A stretch of DNA of 64,000 nucleotides, from the NCBI RefSeq assembly GCF_904066215.1, contig NZ_LR880474.1:2790001-2854000 (forward strand). Reading direction: 5' to 3'. Both the position numbers and the translations under genes were made by a program. Under the pieces are notes generated by a model. The model searched no databases and had not been told where the DNA came from. It was given only the letters and a program-made list of their open reading frames with translations. Shown piece by piece: positions 52,907 to 60,344 of the stretch (the first letter of the stretch is position 1; every line of letters begins with the position of its first letter). The stretch is from Microbacterium sp. Nx66 (GTDB lineage: Bacteria > Actinomycetota > Actinomycetes > Actinomycetales > Microbacteriaceae).

Positions 52907-53824
52907 TCAGTCCGGAAGCGGGATCGGAGCGGTGAACGGTCCCGCGGCACCGTCGCCCCTCCGGTCGCGGCGCACGCCGAGAGTGGTCCCGACGCTCGCC
53001 GCGATCACGAGCGCCACCGCGAGCAGCCGCAGCGGCGTGGCGTCCTGTCCGAGGATGAGCCACCCGGCGAGCGTCGCGAACGCCGGCTCGAGGCTCAGCA
53101 GCACCCCGAACACCCGCTGCGGGAGCCGACGGAGCGCCGCGAGCTCGAAGCTGTACGGGATGACGGACGAGAGCACCGCGGTGACCGCCGCAAGCAGGAG
53201 GAGCTGCGGGTCCAGCGCCACGGTGGCCGCCGCGGGCACACCCACGGGGATGAGGAGCACGGCCGCGACGACGAGTCCCATCGCGAGCCCACTGCTGCCG
53301 GGGATGAGGGCGCCGACGCGCGCGCTCATCCGGATGTACATGACCCAGAATCCGGCCGCGATGAGGATGAAGACCACGCCGAGCGGGTCGAGGGGCTCGG
53401 CGCCGACGAGGCCGTCCACGCCGAGCAGCGCCATGCCGAGCAGGGCCACGCCCACCCACACCGCATCCCGGAGACGACGGGTCAGCACGGCGGCGAGCAC
53501 GAGCGGCCCGAGGAACTCGATCGCCACGGCCGGCCCCAGGGGGATGCGGTCGATGGCCGCGTAGAAGAAGCCGTTCATCGCCGCGAGCGACACCCCGAAC
53601 AGCACCGCGGCGAGCCACTGCGACCGGGTCCAGGCGCGGGGCCGCGGTCGCACGATGACGACCAGCAGCAGCGCGGCGATCGCGACGCGGAGCGATGTCA
53701 CGCCCCACGGCCCGAGGACGGGGAAGAGCTGCGCGGCGACGGCGGCGCCGAACGGCAGGGAGAGGCAGGATCCGATGACGAGGGCGACGCCCACGAGGGG
53801 TCCGGATGTCGCGGGTCTCTGCAC
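52907..53824 (-). CDS. EamA/DMT-family transporter (RhtA-like)
   Basis: A 305-residue, ten-helix drug/metabolite transporter with two EamA repeats. F-G-A-A-V-A-A-Q-L-F-P near the start, followed by A-I-D-R-I-P-L-G-P-A-V-A-I-E-F-L-G-P-L and the C-terminal L-S-S-V-I-P-Y-S-F-E-L-A-A-L-R-R-L, resemble RhtA threonine/homoserine exporters. The substrate is inferred. The GTG start is 6 nt after TAAGCT (53831-53836). Confidence 0.9.
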   Translation of the reverse strand: MQRPATSGPLVGVALVIGSCLSLPFGAAVAAQLFPVLGPWGVTSLRVAIAALLLVVIVRPRPRAWTRSQWLAAVLFGVSLAAMNGFFYAAIDRIPLGPAVAIEFLGPLVLAAVLTRRLRDAVWVGVALLGMALLGVDGLVGAEPLDPLGVVFILIAAGFWVMYIRMSARVGALIPGSSGLAMGLVVAAVLLIPVGVPAAATVALDPQLLLLAAVTAVLSSVIPYSFELAALRRLPQRVFGVLLSLEPAFATLAGWLILGQDATPLRLLAVALVIAASVGTTLGVRRDRRGDGAAGPFTAPIPLPD

Positions 53825-53883
53825 CAGACAAGCTTAGGCGGCGGGGTCCTGCCTCCCCGCCGCCTGCGCCCTCCTCACGCGGA

Positions 53884-54783
53884 TCAGAGCGGCTTGCCGC
53901 CCGTCACCGCGAGGACTGCTCCGGACACGTACGACGACTCCGCCGAGGCGAGGTACACGTAGGCTCCGGCGAGTTCCGCGGGCTGGCCGGCGCGCCCCAG
54001 CGGCGTGTCCTGCCCGAACGTCTCCAGGCGCTCCGGCCCCCATCCGGTCGCGGGGATCAGCGGCGTCCAGATCGGACCGGGGGCGACGGCGTTGACGCGC
54101 ACGCCGCGCGGCCCTGCCTCCTCTGCGAGCGCCTTGACGAACGCGACCTGTGCTGCCTTCGTCATGGCGTAGTCGATGAGACCCGGTGACGGCTGCGCCG
54201 ACTGCACCGACGAGGTCACGATGATGCTGGATCCGGGCTCGAGGTCAGGGAAGGCGGCACGTGCCGAGAAGACGAGACCGGCGAGGTTCGTGCCGAACAC
54301 TCGACGCATCTTCTCGGTGTCGAGGTTCTCGAACCCGTCGATGTCGTGCTGGTAGGCCGCGTTGAGGACGAGCACGTCGAGGCCGCCGAGTTCGCGGCGC
54401 GCGCGGTGCACGGCGTCGGTCGCGAAGGCCTCCTCGCGGACGTCGCCGGGGATGCTGACGCCGGTGCGACCGGCCTCACGGACGAGCGCGAGCGTCTCCT
54501 CCGCATCCTCCTGCTCCTCGGGCATGTGGACGATGGCCACGTCTGCACCCTCGCGGGCGAAGGCGATCGCGACGGCACGCCCGATCCCCGAGTCGCCGCC
54601 GGTGATGAGGGCACGCCGCCCCTCGAGCCGCCCGTGGCCGACGTAGGACTGCTCGCCGTGGTCGGGCTCCGGGGTGGTCTTCTCGGTGAGGCCCGGCTGG
54701 TCCTGGCTCTGCGCCGGGAACCCGTCCTCGTGGTGCGCGTGTCGGGGGTCGGTGAGGCCGCCGTCGCGGGTGGTGTCGGTCAT
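53884..54783 (-). CDS. SDR-family oxidoreductase (YhdF/general-stress type)
   Basis: A 299-residue SDR with an extra ~55-residue N-terminus (P-R-H-A-H-H-E-D-G-F-P-A-Q-S-Q-D-Q-P-G) typical of the YhdF/YghA group. Motifs are T-G-G-D-S-G-I-G-R, L-N-A-A-Y, Ser in V-T-S-S-V-Q, Y-A-M-T-K and C-terminal Y-V-S-G-A-V-L-A-V-T-G-G. It is often induced with general stress. ATG 54783 has GGAGGAG 6 nt upstream, so it is chosen over a start 18 nt earlier. Confidence 0.92.
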   Translation of the reverse strand: MTDTTRDGGLTDPRHAHHEDGFPAQSQDQPGLTEKTTPEPDHGEQSYVGHGRLEGRRALITGGDSGIGRAVAIAFAREGADVAIVHMPEEQEDAEETLALVREAGRTGVSIPGDVREEAFATDAVHRARRELGGLDVLVLNAAYQHDIDGFENLDTEKMRRVFGTNLAGLVFSARAAFPDLEPGSSIIVTSSVQSAQPSPGLIDYAMTKAAQVAFVKALAEEAGPRGVRVNAVAPGPIWTPLIPATGWGPERLETFGQDTPLGRAGQPAELAGAYVYLASAESSYVSGAVLAVTGGKPL

Positions 54784-54894
54784 TTCCGCTCCTCCTGTCA
54801 TGGGGCTGACGATCAGGTCGTGATCGAGCCTCGCGGCTTCGGAGGGCGGACGGCAGGGGGTTGACAGCCCCGGGCGGTCTCCGGGAAACCGGCC

Positions 54895-55233
54895 TCAGCC
54901 GGCGGAGGGGGCGTCGCCGTGCGGGGGCTCGGCGTTCTCGGCGGGCTCGGGAACCAGGTAGAGCCCGGTGGGAGCGTTGGCGGTGAAGGCGAGCGCCTCG
55001 ATCCAGGCCCGGTTGACGGCGGGCTGCCGGCTGCCGAAGTACTTGAAGACGAGCGAGCTGCCCGGCTGGATCCAGACGGTGGTCCGGCCGCCGCCCACGC
55101 TGGCGTCCTCACGCCAGCTGAACGGGAACGGCTCGCCGCGGCGCAGCTTGGCCGTGATCACGAGCTGCAGGTGCGTGAGCGCCCGATCCTCGATCTCGGT
55201 CTTCACGCTGCCTTCGTAGATGAACTTGCCCAT
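54895..55233 (-). CDS. Small DUF7882-like protein
   Basis: A 112-residue protein: M-G-K-F-I-Y-E-G-S-V-K-T-E-I-E-D-R-A-L-T-H-L-Q at the start, F-S-W and W-I-Q-P-G-S-S-L-V-F-K-Y-F-G in the middle, N-R-A-W-I-E-A-L near the end. I know this family from Microbacteriaceae, where it is sometimes mislabelled ATP-dependent DNA ligase; DUF7882 is my tentative label. It has no ligase motif. The role is unknown. A GGAG sequence lies about 9 nt before the ATG. Confidence 0.7.
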   Translation of the reverse strand: MGKFIYEGSVKTEIEDRALTHLQLVITAKLRRGEPFPFSWREDASVGGGRTTVWIQPGSSLVFKYFGSRQPAVNRAWIEALAFTANAPTGLYLVPEPAENAEPPHGDAPSAG

Positions 55234-55431
55234 CGGGTGATGCTCCTCGGTCGGGTGGTCCTCAGCCCGGCGGACACTGCCGGGATCGGCCTATGGGTAG
55301 AGGGTAAGCCCTCGGACGGGGCGCGCGGCAAATCGGCCTCGGAGGGCGACGCAGGCGTCGAAGTCAAGGCCCTGCGCACGATCCATGCGGGGGTTAGCCT
55401 CGAATCATCGACACCCGAGGAGGGCACCGCC

Positions 55432-55965
55432 ATGACTGACCGCCACATCGACGACCGTCCCGAGGAGGGCTACACGCCCGGCACCACCCACGCCGAGCGC
55501 GGCGCGGGCAACCCGCGACTGCGCGTGCGGCGCGACGACGAGCGCACGGAGTTCGCGCTCGACATGGAGGAGGTGCGCATCGGTTCCGCCGCAGGGAACG
55601 AGCTGCGCCTCGCCGACACCGAGCCCGTGCACGCGACGGTCGTGCACGACGACCGCGACGAGTACGTGGTGACCCTGCACGCCGACGGCGAGATGAACTC
55701 CAACCCCGACGCGGACGCCACCCACCCCGGCGAGCGCACCGAGACGCTGCGCACCGGATCCCGCTTCACGGTGGGCCCGTGGGAGCTGGTCTTCGCCCGC
55801 GAGGAGTTCGCCGACCACGGCCGGCCCTTCGGCGGACGCCTCGGTGGTGAGTTCTCCGACCAGCCGCTGCAGGAGGCGCGTCCGGGCTACGACGCCGACG
55901 ACGAGCGGCTCTCGCAGGCCGACGTCAACGACGAGCTCTCCCAATCGGACTCCAAGGCCGACTGA
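55432..55965 (+). CDS. FHA-domain protein
   Basis: A 177-residue soluble protein with one FHA-like domain (about 28-125: R-I-G-S-A-A-G-N-E-L-R-L-A-D-T-E-P-V-H-A-T-V-V, where R, G-N and H-A are the phosphothreonine-contact region; Ser of the usual SRxH is replaced). The N- and C-terminal tails are acidic. AGGAGG lies 8 nt before ATG 55432. The final 79 bases overlap the end of the convergent DUF6766 gene, the largest such overlap in the window. Confidence 0.8.
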   Translation: MTDRHIDDRPEEGYTPGTTHAERGAGNPRLRVRRDDERTEFALDMEEVRIGSAAGNELRLADTEPVHATVVHDDRDEYVVTLHADGEMNSNPDADATHPGERTETLRTGSRFTVGPWELVFAREEFADHGRPFGGRLGGEFSDQPLQEARPGYDADDERLSQADVNDELSQSDSKAD

Positions 55966-56624
55966 TGGTGCGGGGTGCCGACGGGCTTGGACTCCGCTGA
56001 CCCCCGCTGCCGGAGGTAGATCGCGAACGCGACCATCGTCCCGACCGCGAGGAACTCGGACTGCCAGTTCTGCAGCGTGCGGTCCCAGAAGTCCGAGCTG
56101 GTCACGTAGTCGGCCCAGGTGATCGCGGCGACGCCGTGCATCGCGTTCTCCTCGTTCATGACGACCGTGCCGGCGAGCGACTGCGCGAACCAGGACAGCA
56201 CGAACACCGCCCCCATCACGATCAGCAGCGAGTTGCCGAACACGGCTGCTCGCCATCCGCCCGCCCGGGCCCACCGCGGCGAATCCGGGCGGGCGTGCGG
56301 GCCGACGAGCTGATCCGCATCGCTGCCCGGCCCCTCATCACCGGGCTTCTTCGACTCCGGCGACCCCTTCTGCACGAACCAGATCGTCGCAGCGATGAAG
56401 AGGAAGAACTGCAGGAACTCCGACTGCCAGTTCTCGGCGACGTCGACGGCGAAGTCGGACGACCAGAGGAAGTCCCCGAAGCCGATCGCCCCCTGCCCGT
56501 GGTCGAGGAGCTCCTCGTTGTTGCGGAGGTAGCCCGCGAGCGCCTGGCCCCCGAGCGCGAGCGCGAACAGCGCGAGGAAGAAGAGGCTGAGGGCGTGGTC
56601 CTTGATCCGCGAGCGCATCGTCAT
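55887..56624 (-). CDS. DUF6766 membrane protein
   Basis: A 245-residue protein with four transmembrane helices and two matching halves, each with F-x-x-N-W-Q-S-E-F-L and P-E/A-S-K-P-V near the helix ends (D-V-A-E-N-W-Q-S-E-F-L-Q-F-F and L-Q-N-W-Q-S-E-F-L-A-V-G). It matches DUF6766 as I know it, with no known function. ATG 56624 overlaps the stop of a 37-residue gene by four bases. The C-terminal ~25 residues, Ser-rich, are the antisense of the FHA gene end and may be an accidental extension. Confidence 0.82.
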   Translation of the reverse strand: MTMRSRIKDHALSLFFLALFALALGGQALAGYLRNNEELLDHGQGAIGFGDFLWSSDFAVDVAENWQSEFLQFFLFIAATIWFVQKGSPESKKPGDEGPGSDADQLVGPHARPDSPRWARAGGWRAAVFGNSLLIVMGAVFVLSWFAQSLAGTVVMNEENAMHGVAAITWADYVTSSDFWDRTLQNWQSEFLAVGTMVAFAIYLRQRGSAESKPVGTPHHQSALESDWESSSLTSACESRSSSAS

Positions 56625-56734
56625 CGCCCTCCCAGCGGCAGGCCGATCATCACGGCGAGCCCGACGCCGATGATCCCCGCCCAGATCCAGAAGACCGCCC
56701 GCATTCCCGCGGTGTCACGCGCATCCTCCGCCAT
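56621..56734 (-). CDS. 37-residue single-helix membrane peptide
   Basis: A short gene: a 13-residue polar start (M-A-E-D-A-R-D-T-A-G-M-R-A) and one hydrophobic helix (V-F-W-I-W-A-G-I-I-G-V-G-L-A-V-M-I-G-L-P-L). It has the best ribosome site in the neighbourhood, AAGGAGG 5 nt before ATG 56734, and its stop overlaps the DUF6766 ATG, so the two are translated together. It is likely a small subunit or regulator of the DUF6766 protein. Confidence 0.75.
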   Translation of the reverse strand: MAEDARDTAGMRAVFWIWAGIIGVGLAVMIGLPLGGR

Positions 56735-56884
56735 GTCCGCCTCCTTCGTCGGTGTGACCACGGTCCGACGATGGCGCGCAGGATGAGTGCCCTCCAGGGG
56801 CTTGACGCGGACACGGTTGTCAATCCCCTCCATCAGGGCTCCGCGGCACCCGTAGCCTGGCGGAACCGATGAGAGGAGCGCCCG

Positions 56885-57394
56885 ATGACCGCACCGAACG
56901 AGACCCCCGACCTCGAACGCCTCGGCGAGCTCGCCCGCAGCCGAGGCCTGCGCGTGAGCGTGGCCGAGTCGCTCACGTCCGGACGCCTCGCGAACACGAT
57001 CGGCGCCGGCGAGGGGGCCTCCGGCTGGTTCGCCGGCGGCATCGTCGCGTACTTCACGGAGGTGAAGGAGCGGGTGCTGGGGCTGACCCCGGGGACCGAC
57101 CCCACCTCCGCGGCCTGCGCCGAGCAGCTCGCCACGGGAGCGCGGGAGCTCTTCGACGCCGACATCTGCGTCTCCACCACCGGCGTGGGCGGGCCGGGTC
57201 CGGAGGGCGGTCACCCCGCGGGCACGGTCTACCTGGGCTGGGCGACCGCCGACGACGCGGGGCACCGGAGGCTGGCGCTGACCGGCGATCCGGACGAGAT
57301 CCTGTCGGCGAGCGTCGACGCCGCGGTGCGACTGCTCGCCTTCCACGCCGAGGGGCTGCACCCCGCAGGACCGCGGCGCTCCGGCTCGGACTGA
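56885..57394 (+). CDS. CinA-family nicotinamide mononucleotide amidohydrolase
   Basis: A 169-residue stand-alone CinA C-terminal domain (PncC), which deamidates NMN to NaMN in NAD salvage. V-A-E-S-L-T-S-G-R-L-A-N-T-I (27-40) holds the active-site Ser/Thr-rich loop, followed by F-A-G-G-I-V-A-Y and T-G-V-G-G-P. The N-terminal molybdopterin-binding-like domain of long CinA is missing. AGGAG lies 7 nt before the ATG. It converges on the alcohol dehydrogenase gene 4 bp away. Confidence 0.92.
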   Translation: MTAPNETPDLERLGELARSRGLRVSVAESLTSGRLANTIGAGEGASGWFAGGIVAYFTEVKERVLGLTPGTDPTSAACAEQLATGARELFDADICVSTTGVGGPGPEGGHPAGTVYLGWATADDAGHRRLALTGDPDEILSASVDAAVRLLAFHAEGLHPAGPRRSGSD

Positions 57395-57398
57395 GAGC

Positions 57399-58487
57399 TC
57401 AGCGCCCCGGCACGAGGCCGACCCGCAGCGGGGCTCCCGGCGCTGTCGCCTCGGTGAGGGCGGCGTCGATGTCGAGGAGCGATCGCACCGCCCCCACGGC
57501 CTCGCCGAACGGATACGCGCGCCCGCGCCCCGCGAGGAACGACGCCGCTGCCGCGAGATCGTCGGCACCGTAGTTGTGCACCCCCGCGACCGTGATGAGT
57601 CGGCGGACGAGATCCTCCGCGTCCAGCGGAACCGGGGCTGCGGGGAACACGCTGCCGACGAGGACCACCGTCCCGCCGACGGCGACGCCCGCGAGGGCCT
57701 CCCCGACGGCATGCCCTGAGGCCTCGATGACGACGTCGGGGTCGCGGTCGAGCGCGGTGGCCCCGAACCGGGAGGCGAAGGCGCGCCGGTCGTCGTCCGG
57801 ATCGCGCACCTCGACGACGGCACCGTGCTCGGCAGCGATCGCGGCGGCACTGATCCCCACGAGACCCGCGCCGTGGATGCGCACCGCGGCGCCGTCGAGG
57901 TCGATGTCACGGGCGGCACGCGCCACTGCGGCCCACGCGGTCGCTGTCGCGCAGGCGGCAGGCGCCAGCACCGCAGCGGGCAGCGCCTCCGGCACGCGCA
58001 CGATCGCGGTGCCCGCCCGCAGCTGCACGTGGCTGGCGAACGCCCCTGTCAGGTCGCCGTGGGCGCCGACGCGGTCATGGCCGTACTTGCCCAGGTCACG
58101 GCACTTCTGCGTGAGGCCGCGCCGACAACGGTCGCAGGTGCCGCATGACACCGTCACCGACCAGACCACACGGTCGCCGATCCGCAGCGGAGTGCCGTCC
58201 ACCGCCTCCGCACCGTCATCGCCCATCGCGATGACGCGACCGACGCTCTCGTGCCCGAGGACGAGCGGCGCCGGCGCGGACCGGCGCCCCTGCACGGTGT
58301 GCACGTCCGACCCGCAGATCGTGGACATCTCCACGGCGACGAGCACGTCCTGATCGCCGAGCGCGACCCCCGGGACCGCGATCGTCTCGTGCGGGTGCCC
58401 TTCGCCGACCCAGACCATCGCGGTGGCCGCGGGGCGCAGCGCGACGTCCCTCCGGTGTCCGGGCGGGCGGATCAGCAGCGTTCCCAT
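57399..58487 (-). CDS. Zinc alcohol dehydrogenase, phosphonate-catabolism type
   Basis: A 362-residue medium-chain dehydrogenase. Catalytic-zinc ligands are in I-C-G-S-D-V-H and G-H-E-S-V-G; the structural-zinc cluster is C-G-T-C-D-R-C-R-R-G-L-T-Q-K-C. It resembles the group annotated as phosphonate-catabolism-associated alcohol dehydrogenase (TIGR03366). It is the last gene of the operon starting with phnD; oxidation or reduction of the aldehyde released from the C-P substrate is the likely job. 10 bp separate it from the HAD gene. Confidence 0.88.
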   Translation of the reverse strand: MGTLLIRPPGHRRDVALRPAATAMVWVGEGHPHETIAVPGVALGDQDVLVAVEMSTICGSDVHTVQGRRSAPAPLVLGHESVGRVIAMGDDGAEAVDGTPLRIGDRVVWSVTVSCGTCDRCRRGLTQKCRDLGKYGHDRVGAHGDLTGAFASHVQLRAGTAIVRVPEALPAAVLAPAACATATAWAAVARAARDIDLDGAAVRIHGAGLVGISAAAIAAEHGAVVEVRDPDDDRRAFASRFGATALDRDPDVVIEASGHAVGEALAGVAVGGTVVLVGSVFPAAPVPLDAEDLVRRLITVAGVHNYGADDLAAAASFLAGRGRAYPFGEAVGAVRSLLDIDAALTEATAPGAPLRVGLVPGR

Positions 58488-58497
58488 GACTCGACTC

Positions 58498-59208
58498 TCA
58501 GACGGAGGCGACGGCAGCGGGAAGGAGCTCTCGCTGGGCCAGAGCCCCCCGCAGCGCCGTGACGTCGGGGAGCACGGCGTGGGCGCCCGCTCCGCTCAGA
58601 GCCGCGCGATCGTGGGCGCCGGTGAGCACTCCTGCGACGAAACCGGCACCCGCGCGGCGGCCCGACTCGACGTCGCTCACGGTGTCGCCGGCGACGGCCA
58701 CAGCCTGCACCGCGGACGCTCCCGTGCGCAGAAGGGCGGTGAGGACGAGGTCGGGCGCGGGGCGTCCGCGGCCGGCGTCGACCGGGGAGAGCGCGAGGTC
58801 GATGAGCCCTCCCCACCCGAGGCCGTCGAGGATCGCCTGTCGGGTGACCGGCGCGAACCCGGTGGTCAGTGCGACGGTGAGCCCGGCGTCCTTCAAGCCC
58901 TGGATCGCGTCCGCCGCCCCGGGGATCTCCGCGACGCCGTCTTCGGCGACGATCTCGGCGTACGCGGCCTCGAACGCCGCGGTGGCCTGCCGTGCCGCGA
59001 CCGCATCGCCGTCGGCCAGGTGCAGGAAGACATCGAGCTTGGACTGTCCCATGGTCTTCCTGACATAGCCGAGGGCATCGTCCCAGGGCAGCCGTGCGGC
59101 GACGCCGGTGCGTTCGGCGGCGCGCTGGAACGCCTGCTCCACCACGCCGTCGTCCACGACGGTGGTGCCGGCCATGTCGAGGACGACGAGTTCGATGGGA
59201 GTGGTCAT
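58498..59208 (-). CDS. Phosphonatase-like HAD hydrolase
   Basis: A 236-residue HAD protein of the phosphonatase-like group (TIGR03351 type). The nucleophile motif is L-D-M-A-G-T-T-V (Asp11, with Ala13 where phosphatases have a second Asp), and the cap motif is M-G-Q-S-K-L-D-V (Lys57). In PhnX the Lys forms a Schiff base with phosphonoacetaldehyde, and Ala at +2 distinguishes it from phosphatases. Motifs T-T-G-F and V-A-G-D-T-V-S-D complete the site. It likely cleaves the C-P bond of phosphonoacetaldehyde or an analogue. It overlaps the FAD gene by ATGA. Confidence 0.88.
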   Translation of the reverse strand: MTTPIELVVLDMAGTTVVDDGVVEQAFQRAAERTGVAARLPWDDALGYVRKTMGQSKLDVFLHLADGDAVAARQATAAFEAAYAEIVAEDGVAEIPGAADAIQGLKDAGLTVALTTGFAPVTRQAILDGLGWGGLIDLALSPVDAGRGRPAPDLVLTALLRTGASAVQAVAVAGDTVSDVESGRRAGAGFVAGVLTGAHDRAALSGAGAHAVLPDVTALRGALAQRELLPAAVASV

Positions 59209-60344
59209 GGGGTTCCTTCCAGAGCAGGGGTGCCGCCGAGGGCGGCGGTGAGGTGCAGGTCGGCGAGCCCGAGGCCGCAGGTCATGCCGATGCCGGTGGT
59301 GGCGGCGAGCACGAGCGCACCGTCGTCTCCGCGGTCGACGAGGAACTCGCCGGGGGCTTTCGCGTACACGCCCTGCCACCGCTCGATGATCCGTGGTGCA
59401 CCCCACTCGAACAGGGCCTCGGCCTCGCTGAGGAACGCGGTGAACGCGGCCTCGGGCTGGAACGGTGAGGGGGCGGCGGCGGTGGCATGCGAGTCACCCA
59501 GGATGAGCGTGCCGTCGGGAAGCTGCGTGTACATCTGGTTGAGGTCGAGGGCCGCGAGGTCGGGGCGCTCGGCGTGCAGACGCTCGCGCAGGACTCGGGC
59601 CTCCGGTCCATCGGCGAACCTCCCGTACCGGATGAGGGACCAGCCGGTCAGCAGGGGCGCGGTCAGCGGTCGCGGGAACGAGACCGCCGCCCGCATCATG
59701 TCGAGCGCACAACGCATCACGCCGTGGCGCTCGGCGACCTCGGGCAGGAGCTGATCGATGTCGTGGTTGACCGCCACCACGACGGCCCCCGCGTCGATCG
59801 CACCGCGCGTGGTCTCCACCCGCCCTGCGCCGAGCGCCGTCACCGCCGTGCGGAAGCGGAACTCGACGCCCCGGGCCGTCAGGTGCCGCACGATGGCCGT
59901 CGCCGCGGTCCGCGGGTCCGTCTGCAGGTCGGCCTCGATGAGGGCGCCGCCGACGAGGCCGTCCCGACGCAGCGGGGCGCGGCGGAGGAGCTCATCGGCC
60001 TCCAGCATCCGGATGCCGCCGTCCTGCGCCGCCGCGGTCATCACGGCGAGCTCGTCCTCATGCCGGGCCGCGACGAGCGTGCCCGACTCGCGGATCCAGA
60101 AGCCCGCGTCCCTGGCGAGCTGCAGCCAGAGATCGCGCGAGGCATTCGCGTATCGCCGCGCCTCCCCGCCCTGCGCGCCGATGCAGAGGTGACCGAAGTT
60201 CCGGATCGTGGCGCCGGTCGGGGCCGCGCTGCGGTCGACCACGACGACGCGGAGCCCCCGGCGCACGGCCGCGTACGCGGCCCCGAGTCCGACGATGCCT
60301 GCACCGACGACGACGACGTCGGGGTTCTGCTTCGCCCCGTTCAT
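59205..60344 (-). CDS. FAD-dependent amine oxidoreductase, phosphonate type
   Basis: A 379-residue DAO-family flavoenzyme. V-V-V-V-G-A-G-I-V-G-L-G-A-A-Y (10-24) binds FAD; A-T-I-R-N-F-G-H-L-C-I-G-A-Q-G-G is typical of the TIGR03364 phosphonate-associated group. C-terminal G-I-G-M-T-C-G-L-G-L-A-D closes the FAD site. It probably oxidises an aminoalkylphosphonate, such as 2-aminoethylphosphonate or an N-methyl form, to the aldehyde that the HAD enzyme cleaves; there is no PhnW transaminase. Both ends overlap neighbours by ATGA. Confidence 0.88.
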   Translation of the reverse strand: MNGAKQNPDVVVVGAGIVGLGAAYAAVRRGLRVVVVDRSAAPTGATIRNFGHLCIGAQGGEARRYANASRDLWLQLARDAGFWIRESGTLVAARHEDELAVMTAAAQDGGIRMLEADELLRRAPLRRDGLVGGALIEADLQTDPRTAATAIVRHLTARGVEFRFRTAVTALGAGRVETTRGAIDAGAVVVAVNHDIDQLLPEVAERHGVMRCALDMMRAAVSFPRPLTAPLLTGWSLIRYGRFADGPEARVLRERLHAERPDLAALDLNQMYTQLPDGTLILGDSHATAAAPSPFQPEAAFTAFLSEAEALFEWGAPRIIERWQGVYAKAPGEFLVDRGDDGALVLAATTGIGMTCGLGLADLHLTAALGGTPALEGTP

